DNA of 8,230 nucleotides from JAEUSI01 sp036782915 (GTDB lineage: Bacteria; Bacteroidota; Ignavibacteria; Tepidaquicellales; Tepidaquicellaceae), in contig DAIPYE010000149.1 of assembly GCA_036782915.1 (NCBI GenBank), forward strand, positions 1-8,230, read 5' to 3'. The notes beneath the pieces were generated by a model that had not been told where the DNA came from, did not search any database, and worked only from the letters and a program-made list of their open reading frames with translations. The position numbers were made by a program, and so were the translations under genes. Below are positions 1-6,443 of the stretch, in pieces (the first letter of the stretch is position 1; each line of letters starts with the position of its first letter).

Positions 1-2023
1 TGTCGTCAATATACCTGTAACCGAGTCTGCCGTTAATTCCGTTTAAAAATTTGAATGTTACTCCGCCAACAGATGTAAAGACAGGAGCAAGCGGAATATA
101 GTCTTCTCCGGCAGCTTCGTCAACGAATCTTCCTTTTGCATAATTCAAATCAAGATCTGCCCAAAGCCATTTATTGAACTGATATCTTCCCGTAAAATCA
201 ATACCCATTCTTTGAGTTTTCCCGCTTGGTTCTACTACTGCTTCATCTCCAACATAAACCAATTCGCTTTCAAGGAACAAGCTCCATAAACTGAATCCTA
301 TGAGTGCATTACCTGCAGAAAAAGAAGTTCCGGTTTCGACTCCATATGCTGAAGGGAGAGTCTGCTGATCAGGCTCATTAACAGCTACTCTTGCATCATT
401 TGAATGAAAACCAATTCCGGATTTAACATAAACCTGAGTTTTAGGACTTATGTTGTAAAATAAATTTAATTTTGGTGCGATTTTTACTGCTGACTTATTT
501 CCCGAGAGTGAATCATTCAGATCATCTGTAAGATTGAAATTAAAATAATCAACTCTCAATCCGGGATTTATAACGAGATCATTAACTTCAATAGTTTCAT
601 TTATATAGGTGAAAATATCCTGCTGAAAAATCTTTCCCGCTTCAATGTAATTAAGGAAATTTCTGTCTTTTGTATGTGATAGAAAAATTGAATCAATATT
701 GTCAAACCTCGCTCCAATGCCTAAAGTTGTATTAAAATTCACTGAGCCGGAATTATTTAAGAAAGAAAAACTTCCGTTATATCCGAAAAAATTTCTGTTT
801 TCAAATTGATTTATCTGATCACCGTTAATAGAATCGTTTAAGAAAAAAGTAAAGTTTGAATATAAATTAAATCCGTAATTTGTATAAAAGATCTGATTAG
901 TCATTGTCTGATTATTTTTGAATGAATTTGTCAGCGAAATATTAATATTTGCTCTGTTTGTATTCCCTCCCTCTGTAGCGTCAATACTTCCGAATCGTGT
1001 GATAACATTATTGTCTACAGCTCTTTGAGGCACCTGACCTGATGCATTCCACTTACTTTGAAAAGCTGAAGCAGACATAGTGAATATTGTATTCTTTGAT
1101 AACAGTCCGTAATATTTTCCAAAAATATTAAATCTGTTGTAATCCTGTTTAACTTCAAAATATCCGTCAGAGTATGCGTATTCAGATGCAATATATAAAT
1201 TTTCTGTTTTTTCAGTTTTAATCAATCCGTTCTTACTGAGAATATCAAGAATTAAAACTCCTCTGTAAGTATTGTATTTCCCAATATCTAATTCAGCAGT
1301 GCTTTTTTGAATAGAATTTAGTGTGGAAAAGTTAACGGAACCGGAAGTTCCCAGATCGCCGAATTTTGAATAATAAGGACCTTTATAAACACTGAATTTA
1401 TCGATTGTTTCCGGAATTACAAAATGCAGATCAGCATATCCCTGACCATGAGCATGGGAGACCATATTTACCGGGATTCCGTCAACCATAATATTTATAT
1501 CCGTTCCGTGATCAATGTCAAAACCTCTGAGAAATATTTGCTCGGCTTTTCCGCCTCCGGCATGCTGAGCAATGAAAAGACCAGGTACCAGTTTTAAAAA
1601 ATCCTGAGCTGTACTTGTCGGTCTGAGTTTAATGTCAAGAGAACTTACATTGATCATTCCATAATCCTTTGTTGACGATACATCTATCTGTGAAATATTT
1701 AACGGATCACCTTCAAGATATGTAAGAGGATTTGAAGATTCTCCTTCTTTTAATGTTACATTGAGAATTTCTTTTTTATATCCGATTGATTCTATCCTTA
1801 TCTTATAATCCCCGAGAAACAGGTTTATGAATAAATATTCTCCCAAAGCATTTGTAGAAGTAGTCCGGTATTCTCCATCCAGTGTAACAAGAACTCCTTC
1901 CAGCGGTGATTTACTTTCCGAATCATATACTTTCCCAGAAATTTTTAAATTTTGAGTAAAAGAATATTTTGCTACAGAAAAAGTCAGCAAAAAAACAGTG
2001 ATGAAAATATAATATGATTTCAT
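1..2023 (-). CDS. TonB-dependent outer-membrane receptor, C-terminus cut by window edge
   Basis: Seen: the frame is open from an ATG at 2023 to the left edge, about 674 residues, with no stop reached. Residues 1-23 look like a signal peptide ending near SFTQ. Residues about 26-100 form a carboxypeptidase-regulatory-like beta-sandwich (ISGKVYDSESKSPLEGV, then NALGEYLFINL). The plug follows at about 120-235 with LKLVPGLFIAQHAGGG, QIFLRGFDIDHGTD, MVDGIPV, SHAHGQGYADLH and VYKGPYYSKFGDLGTSGSV. The rest is aromatic-rich alternating sequence typical of a beta-barrel. Known: such receptors move scarce ligands across the outer membrane using TonB energy. The plug is rich in histidine (154, 172, 190, 192, 200), which suggests a metal or metal-chelate ligand, by inference. 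It is the last visible gene of the cluster, 95 bp after the small membrane protein. No Shine-Dalgarno is visible. The substrate is not known, and the cut end hides the last strands of the barrel. Confidence 0.93.
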   Translation of the reverse strand, partial: MKSYYIFITVFLLTFSVAKYSFTQNLKISGKVYDSESKSPLEGVLVTLDGEYRTTSTNALGEYLFINLFLGDYKIRIESIGYKKEILNVTLKEGESSNPLTYLEGDPLNISQIDVSSTKDYGMINVSSLDIKLRPTSTAQDFLKLVPGLFIAQHAGGGKAEQIFLRGFDIDHGTDINIMVDGIPVNMVSHAHGQGYADLHFVIPETIDKFSVYKGPYYSKFGDLGTSGSVNFSTLNSIQKSTAELDIGKYNTYRGVLILDILSKNGLIKTEKTENLYIASEYAYSDGYFEVKQDYNRFNIFGKYYGLLSKNTIFTMSASAFQSKWNASGQVPQRAVDNNVITRFGSIDATEGGNTNRANINISLTNSFKNNQTMTNQIFYTNYGFNLYSNFTFFLNDSINGDQINQFENRNFFGYNGSFSFLNNSGSVNFNTTLGIGARFDNIDSIFLSHTKDRNFLNYIEAGKIFQQDIFTYINETIEVNDLVINPGLRVDYFNFNLTDDLNDSLSGNKSAVKIAPKLNLFYNISPKTQVYVKSGIGFHSNDARVAVNEPDQQTLPSAYGVETGTSFSAGNALIGFSLWSLFLESELVYVGDEAVVEPSGKTQRMGIDFTGRYQFNKWLWADLDLNYAKGRFVDEAAGEDYIPLAPVFTSVGGVTFKFLNGINGRLGYRYIDD

Positions 2024-2118
2024 ATTTAAGATTTAAATTTTTTAAAAAATACATAGAAGTGCTGATGTAATAATTTTTACAAAAAATACATTACTAAATA
2101 AATCAAACAGAAGATATT
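2024..2118 (-). promoter_or_regulatory. AT-rich leader of the receptor gene
   Basis: This 95-bp gap is the longest spacer in the cluster. It is very AT-rich and has no Shine-Dalgarno before the receptor ATG. It holds an 11-bp direct repeat, AAAAAATACAT on the plus strand, at 2044-2054 and 2081-2091. No convincing promoter box or terminator hairpin was found. It could hold an internal promoter or only be untranslated spacer; the assignment is weak. Confidence 0.25.
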
Positions 2119-2499
2119 TTATGCGGAATACTTAGGTGGATGAAAGGTTTTGGATCTGTTAAATCGGGTAACAAGTAGTTTTCTGGTGTGAAGAAGTTTT
2201 TCAAAAGTGACAGAAGGAAATGCAAAAGAATTCACTTTTAAATAATAATTTGAAATTTGAGAAGAATTTTTAAAATCTGCTTTCCCGTTAATCAAAGTTA
2301 AATTAATTTGCTTTCCATTAAAAACCGGAAAAGGAAAATCATTATCATTAATATTGTGATCGACAATATTGTGTTTTAAATATTTCTGAACATCGGTCAG
2401 ATCGGTTCCGGTTTTAATCTTATAATTGTTATATAAAATCAAAGTTGATAGTGAAAATATCAAAGCTACGGATAAGTATTTTAAAAAATCTTTTATCAT
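2119..2499 (-). CDS. Small membrane-anchored protein of unknown function
   Basis: I do not recognise this 126-residue protein. The N-terminus (MIKDFLKYLSVALIFSLSTL, hydrophobic at about 5-23) is either a transmembrane anchor or an uncleaved signal peptide, so the remaining ~100 residues probably lie in the periplasm. That part is Asn/Asp/Lys/Phe-rich, has His43, 48, 104 and 120, contains the segment DNDFPFPVFNGKQINLTLI, and ends in a basic tail with a HPP tripeptide near the C-terminus (FHPPKYSA). It starts only 9 bp after the permease stop codon and lies between the permease and the TonB receptor, so it is probably co-transcribed and may serve the same transport task. Reality as a gene rests on its length, the tight spacing and the sensible N-terminal anchor. 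Function is unknown. Confidence 0.7.
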   Translation of the reverse strand: MIKDFLKYLSVALIFSLSTLILYNNYKIKTGTDLTDVQKYLKHNIVDHNINDNDFPFPVFNGKQINLTLINGKADFKNSSQISNYYLKVNSFAFPSVTFEKLLHTRKLLVTRFNRSKTFHPPKYSA

Positions 2500-2508
2500 A
2501 AATAAATT

Positions 2509-3192
2509 TTAATACCAGATTCTTTCAACAGTCCAGTAAAGTGCGATGACCGCAATCATAACTGAAAGCCCTGTAACTATTCTGCTGTGATACCAGCTTT
2601 TTGCAGCGAACCATTTTCCGATAAAGTAATATGCTATCATGATGACAGTTATTTGTCCGAGTTCCACTCCGAGGGTAAAAGTAACCAATGCAGTAACAAA
2701 CTCAGTTTTCGGTAATCCAAGATCCTTCAATACGCTTGCAAATCCCATTCCGTGAATCAGTCCGAAAATGAAAATTACAATTACTCTCCATGGTTTAATT
2801 TCCTTTGCGAATATATTTTCTATTGCGATGAACATAATTGACAAGGAGATTATTGGTTCAATTAAAGATGACTGGAAAGTAATAATATCATATGTGGAAA
2901 GAGTTAAAGTAATGGTATGAGCAATTGTAAAAGCTGTTGCCTGAATTAAAACAGTTTTTAAATTCGGGCTGAGCAGATATATTCCAAAAATGAAAAGTAT
3001 ATGATCCAGCCCGTAAGGAAGTATGTGGGTAAATCCCATTTGCAGATACACCCAGCCGATCTCCATCCGTGAAACATTGTTCAGATCTATAGGATGAGCA
3101 ATCAACTCAGACGTAATATTCAATGTTAAGACAATTACAGAAATTATAAACACAAGAAAATATTTATTCCGGTTTTGACTGATCATCTGCAT
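2509..3192 (-). CDS. HupE/UreJ-family inner-membrane permease, putative nickel/cobalt-type metal transporter
   Basis: This is a 227-residue polytopic membrane protein. Residues 1-32 form a likely cleavable signal peptide ending ELIA before HPID, followed by about six hydrophobic helices. Family motifs are clear: HILPYGLDHILF at 56-67 with the His-x6-Asp-His arrangement (H56, D63, H64), AHTITL with H92, GLIHGMGFA at 144-152 with H147, and GVELGQ at 175-180. Known: HupE/UreJ proteins, of which this matches the HupE_UreJ_2 branch, are linked to Ni2+ or Co2+ entry, sometimes beside hydrogenase or urease genes. Neither enzyme is present here, so the metal is not decided. The start could be the ATG at 3192 or the one two codons later at 3186. 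Either way it overlaps the end of the TPR gene by 23-29 bases, which implies translational coupling. Confidence 0.88.
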   Translation of the reverse strand: MQMISQNRNKYFLVFIISVIVLTLNITSELIAHPIDLNNVSRMEIGWVYLQMGFTHILPYGLDHILFIFGIYLLSPNLKTVLIQATAFTIAHTITLTLSTYDIITFQSSLIEPIISLSIMFIAIENIFAKEIKPWRVIVIFIFGLIHGMGFASVLKDLGLPKTEFVTALVTFTLGVELGQITVIMIAYYFIGKWFAAKSWYHSRIVTGLSVMIAVIALYWTVERIWY

Positions 3193-4465
3193 ATAATTTT
3201 GAATAAAAGGGATTAATTTTCAGGGCGAAATCCAGAAATTCTTTAGCTTTTTCTTTGTTTCCGGTTTTCTCATATATCTTACCGGCGTGATAATACATGA
3301 GCGGATCTTTTGTTCCAAGTCTCAGAGCTTCAAGAATATTTTTTTCAGCTTCTTCAAAATTTCCAAGTTTAAAACTCGTCCAGGCAAGTATATGATAATT
3401 CTTTATACTCTTTGAGCCGTTTTCAAGTGATTTACCGGCATCATTGTAAGATTCTTTAAGATTTCTGTCATGGTCAGCATTAAAAAGAGCAAGTTCGAGA
3501 TCTGTATCAACTCCTTTTTCTTTGAACATTGTAATCATAAATTTCACTTTCTGATATTGTTCCTCAGCTTTAACTTTATCTTCTTTTAAAGTATAAACAT
3601 CTCCAAGCCCAATCAGATATTCAGGTAAAGAATTTTTTTCCAGAGCTTTATTGTAATACTCTATTGATTCGTGATAATTATTTTGAAACAATCTGATCTT
3701 TGCCATTCCTCCGTAACCATGCACATAATCCGGATAATCTTTTATAGCAAACTGATAAATTTTTTCCGCTGTTTCAACATCACCTTTATTATAAAACAAA
3801 TTGCCAAGCTGAACTCTGCACCAGGCTGTATTCTCCGCTTCAGGTGAACCGGCAGTTACGGCTAATTTCATTGCATCCACAGCACCCTGAAGATCACCTT
3901 TTAATTCGCGTATATAAGAAACTCTTGAATAAGAGCTGAGATCCGGCCTGAGATTTACCATTTTCTGTACATTCTCAATTGCCTCATCATACATTCCGAG
4001 TTCTATTTGCGCATCCACTAATACTCCGTATGAATAAGAATTATAAGGATTAAGCTCAAGAGCTTTTTGGGATAGCACAAGAGCTTCCTTAAAATTATGG
4101 CGGGATAAATTCACTGAACCAAGTTCCGCCATGGCAAGAAAATTATCGTTTTGATTATTGATCGCTCTTTTCAAAACATCTTCAGCCAGAGAATAGAATT
4201 CAGGATCATTTGATTCTCTTGCTTTCTGAATATAAGCAGCTCCCAACTTTGTAAGGGTTTTAGAATTATCAGGGTTTTCAATTAGTTGTTCCGTTAGTGT
4301 TGTAATGAATCTGTCCGCGGATGAATTAGTATTTCTTATATAATTTAAATCACTTTCATAAATTCCTGTTGAATATTCAGATCTGTTAATCTTATAATCA
4401 TATATTTTCCAGGAAACCAGTGCAATTATTAGAAGTGATAAAAATATTATTACCGTTTTTTTCAT
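3164..4465 (-). CDS. Membrane-anchored tetratricopeptide-repeat protein
   Basis: The start is placed at the ATG at 4465, giving MKKTVIIFLSLLIIALVSWK, a clean signal or anchor helix. An in-frame start at 4519 would add 18 unlikely residues translated through an intergenic hairpin. The protein is 433 residues. After the N-terminal helix come about eight TPR-like units, near 68-101, 109-142, 143-176, 213-246, 247-280, 281-311, 355-385 and 388-420, with typical features such as LGAAYIQKA, EALVLSQKALELNP, YDEAIENVQKMVNLRPD and EEAEKNILEALRLG. Known: TPR arrays are protein-binding scaffolds without catalytic activity. Inferred: it sits in the periplasm, anchored in a membrane, and organises the other products of the cluster. 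It follows the DUF4331 gene by 58 bp and overlaps the permease gene. Confidence 0.9.
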   Translation of the reverse strand: MKKTVIIFLSLLIIALVSWKIYDYKINRSEYSTGIYESDLNYIRNTNSSADRFITTLTEQLIENPDNSKTLTKLGAAYIQKARESNDPEFYSLAEDVLKRAINNQNDNFLAMAELGSVNLSRHNFKEALVLSQKALELNPYNSYSYGVLVDAQIELGMYDEAIENVQKMVNLRPDLSSYSRVSYIRELKGDLQGAVDAMKLAVTAGSPEAENTAWCRVQLGNLFYNKGDVETAEKIYQFAIKDYPDYVHGYGGMAKIRLFQNNYHESIEYYNKALEKNSLPEYLIGLGDVYTLKEDKVKAEEQYQKVKFMITMFKEKGVDTDLELALFNADHDRNLKESYNDAGKSLENGSKSIKNYHILAWTSFKLGNFEEAEKNILEALRLGTKDPLMYYHAGKIYEKTGNKEKAKEFLDFALKINPFYSKLYADDQSKPE

Positions 4466-4486
4466 TTTTTTATTTGAAATATAAGA

Positions 4487-4511
4487 AGGGGTTGAGATAT
4501 GTTCAACCCCT
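4487..4511 (-). terminator. Intergenic hairpin between the DUF4331 and TPR genes (partial terminator or mRNA stabiliser)
   Basis: A perfect 9-bp inverted repeat pairs 4487-4495 (AGGGGTTGA) with 4503-4511 (TCAACCCCT) around a 7-base loop. It begins 12 bases after the DUF4331 stop codon. Read on the minus strand it is followed by TCTTATATTTC, which is U-rich but not a clean U-tract, so complete intrinsic termination is not expected. It probably lowers read-through into the downstream genes or protects the 3' end of the DUF4331 message. Confidence 0.5.
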
Positions 4512-4523
4512 ATTTGCAATCGA

Positions 4524-6281
4524 TTATTTTAACAGCATCATTTTTTTAGAATCTACACCGGAAGATGTTTCGAGTTTAACAAAATAAGTTCCTGAAGGAA
4601 CATTGTTCCCGCTGCCATCAATTCCATTCCATGTAACAACTTTTTCCCCTGCATTTAATTTTTCATTTACAAGAGTTATAATTTCTTTTCCAAGAATATC
4701 ATAAATTTTTAAAATAACATTGTCGGTTTTGGTTAAATTATATCTAATTTGTGTTGAGGGGTTAAAAGGATTTGGGTAATTTTGATCTAATCCAAAACTT
4801 CTTGGCTCAATATTTTGCACTGAATTTGTTATAGCTACTACCACTCCGTGAGAATTTGCATAACCCTGTGACGGTTCAGCCAGATACGGAAATGTACCTG
4901 AAAAAGGCTTATCGTTGATTTGAACAGCATCTCCCAATTGAGCATTTATACCGGTACTGAACGGAGGTCCTAATAAAACTCCGCCGACTACCCTCAATGC
5001 AATATCTATTATATCATCCTTTAATCTTCTGCCATTAGGAAATCCTGCTGCATCACCTGCAATTACTCCAAGTCTGTTCTCTGATGCAAACGGAACCGGA
5101 GGAATACCCAAATTAATTCTCAATTGTTCTGAAGGAGTTCTGGTATCCTGTGGTCTTTGAGTCAAAGTTGGTACTCCGGTTAAGAATACCTGAACAAGAT
5201 CATTTCTGCCTGAAGTAGGAATATCATCTGTCACCGGGTAAAGAGTATTTATAATTCCTGCAAGTTCAGGGCTTGTAACATAATTTAAAAACTGTGCATC
5301 ATTAACCGGTACTGAGGCATTCCATTTATCCTTCTGACTTAAAGGCAAAACAACTTCATTTACCAGAGGCATTCCAAGACGAGAAACATAAACCCAGGCA
5401 CCAGATCCTGATCTGGTTCCGTCATTGTTTATAACAGTAGCTGTCCTTCTGCTTGCAGTAGCCCATACACCAACTATTGCATTAGAATCCGTCGCAGGTG
5501 GATTTGAACTTCCGTTTCTTGTTACCTGAGCTATTGGAACTTTGATACATATCGAATGAACATTATATCCTGCTAGAGCATCTTTGCCTCCGCCTGAATT
5601 TCCCGGAGCACCCGGTCTGATTTTTAACAGATCAAATGCAGCACCCAGATCTACAAAAAAAGGATCATCAGTAGGACCGCAGAAAACTTTTCCGCCGCCC
5701 GGTAAGTCTTTGACACCTTCATTCATAAGAGCAGCATAGTTTGACATTGAAGATGGTCCGGTATAATTTGGATCAGAATGACTATTCCCGCCAACATAAC
5801 AAGGTGGGACAGGTAATGGAGATGAAGTCCATTGAGTACTGCCATTCACAACTCTTTTTACAATGTAAGTTTGTTTTACATTCAGGTCCGGATCAGTTAA
5901 AGAAGTTACATCGCCAGTGTTGTATAAAAAAGTATTTCCGTTACTCACTACATCAGAAAATTCAAACTGATAACTGATATGATCAATCCTGTCGCCAATG
6001 TTATCAATTTTAATCTCATAAAGTACATCTGTTCCGAATTTATTAAAATTCGGACCTCCTGCCGGTTCTTCGAGAGGATTGTAACTTGCTATAATACAGA
6101 GAGTTGAAGGATCATCTGCCGGTCTGAACGCATATACATCGGTATTGTCCGCTACCGGATCTGTAGAAATGATCGGAGCTTCACGATGGCTTGAGGCATC
6201 AATAAATTGTGAGTTGGTCAATAGTACTGATAATGTAAGTAATATTGCCATTGCCAGGTATAAATAAATTTTTTTGTTCAT
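4524..6281 (-). CDS. Exported DUF4331-domain protein with T9SS C-terminal sorting domain
   Basis: This is a 585-residue protein. Residues 1-29 are a signal peptide (MNKKIYLYLAMAILLTLSVL, ending FIDA). The DUF4331 domain starts at once with SSHREAPIISTDPVADNTDV (30-49) and runs to about 485. Its conserved blocks include FPNGRRLKDDIIDIALRVV (414-432) and LGDAVQINDKPFSGTFPYL (449-467). Residues about 496-585 are a FlgD-like or Por-secretion tail: NYPNPFNPSTQIRY at 501-514, VILKIYDILGKEI, WNGIDGSGNNVPSGTYFVKL, ending KKMMLLK. Known: such tails send proteins through the type IX system to the cell surface or medium. The biochemical role of DUF4331 is not established. It is the first gene of the cluster and has its only clear Shine-Dalgarno site, so it is probably the most abundant product. 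The mature N-terminus would be Ser-Ser-His. Confidence 0.93.
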   Translation of the reverse strand: MNKKIYLYLAMAILLTLSVLLTNSQFIDASSHREAPIISTDPVADNTDVYAFRPADDPSTLCIIASYNPLEEPAGGPNFNKFGTDVLYEIKIDNIGDRIDHISYQFEFSDVVSNGNTFLYNTGDVTSLTDPDLNVKQTYIVKRVVNGSTQWTSSPLPVPPCYVGGNSHSDPNYTGPSSMSNYAALMNEGVKDLPGGGKVFCGPTDDPFFVDLGAAFDLLKIRPGAPGNSGGGKDALAGYNVHSICIKVPIAQVTRNGSSNPPATDSNAIVGVWATASRRTATVINNDGTRSGSGAWVYVSRLGMPLVNEVVLPLSQKDKWNASVPVNDAQFLNYVTSPELAGIINTLYPVTDDIPTSGRNDLVQVFLTGVPTLTQRPQDTRTPSEQLRINLGIPPVPFASENRLGVIAGDAAGFPNGRRLKDDIIDIALRVVGGVLLGPPFSTGINAQLGDAVQINDKPFSGTFPYLAEPSQGYANSHGVVVAITNSVQNIEPRSFGLDQNYPNPFNPSTQIRYNLTKTDNVILKIYDILGKEIITLVNEKLNAGEKVVTWNGIDGSGNNVPSGTYFVKLETSSGVDSKKMMLLK

Positions 6282-6287
6282 TTCTAT

Positions 6288-6293
6288 TCCTTT
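6288..6293 (-). promoter_or_regulatory. Ribosome binding site of the DUF4331 gene
   Basis: On the minus strand AAAGGA lies six bases before the ATG at 6281. None of the other starts in this window has a recognisable purine-rich site, as is common in Bacteroidota relatives, so this one marks the DUF4331 gene as strongly translated and supports the chosen start. Confidence 0.6.
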
Positions 6294-6443
6294 CCGATTG
6301 ATTAAAAAATTTTAGTTAATACAGTAACGGAAATTTATTTCAACCGGATTTATAAAAGTTATTGTAAATAAATTAAAATGTAATTTTTTATCTTATACAG
6401 TAAAATATATTTGAGATATATTTTAAGTAAAATAATTTTGTAC
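6294..6443. promoter_or_regulatory. Divergent intergenic region between the DUF4331 operon and the transposase
   Basis: This very AT-rich region must hold the promoter of the five-gene cluster on the minus strand. I could not identify a convincing -33/-7 pair for it. A 9-bp direct repeat, ATACAGTAA, occurs at 6319-6327 and 6395-6403. It could be a regulator site, but may be chance in such biased sequence. Confidence 0.35.
6411..6440 (+). promoter_or_regulatory. Possible Bacteroidota-type promoter of the transposase
   Basis: TTG at 6411-6413 and TAATTTTG at 6433-6440 are separated by 19 bases, matching the -33 TTG and -7 TAnnTTTG pattern known from Bacteroidota. Transcription would start at or next to the ATG at 6444, giving a leaderless message. 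A second -7-like box, TATATTTG at 6406-6413, lacks a good upstream TTG. Such matches arise easily by chance in AT-rich DNA. Confidence 0.25.

Noticed and set aside
2044..2091. Direct repeat AAAAAATACAT before the receptor gene as an operator
   Set aside because: It is mostly an A-run in very AT-rich spacer, and two copies are expected by chance often enough not to be a finding.
4487..4511. The hairpin between the DUF4331 and TPR genes as a third member of the RAYT palindrome family
   Set aside because: It shares only GTTGA and TTCAAC with the arms. The TTTG-Y-CAAA centre is missing and the arm length differs, so similarity may be chance.
4466..4519. N-terminal extension of the TPR protein to a start at 4519
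   Set aside because: The extra 18 residues would be translated through the intergenic hairpin and precede an obvious MKK-type signal helix, so 4465 is the better start.
5741..5977. Plus-strand open frame of 78 codons inside the DUF4331 gene
   Set aside because: It lies opposite a well-supported coding region, has no recognisable domain, and its composition looks like antisense of that gene.
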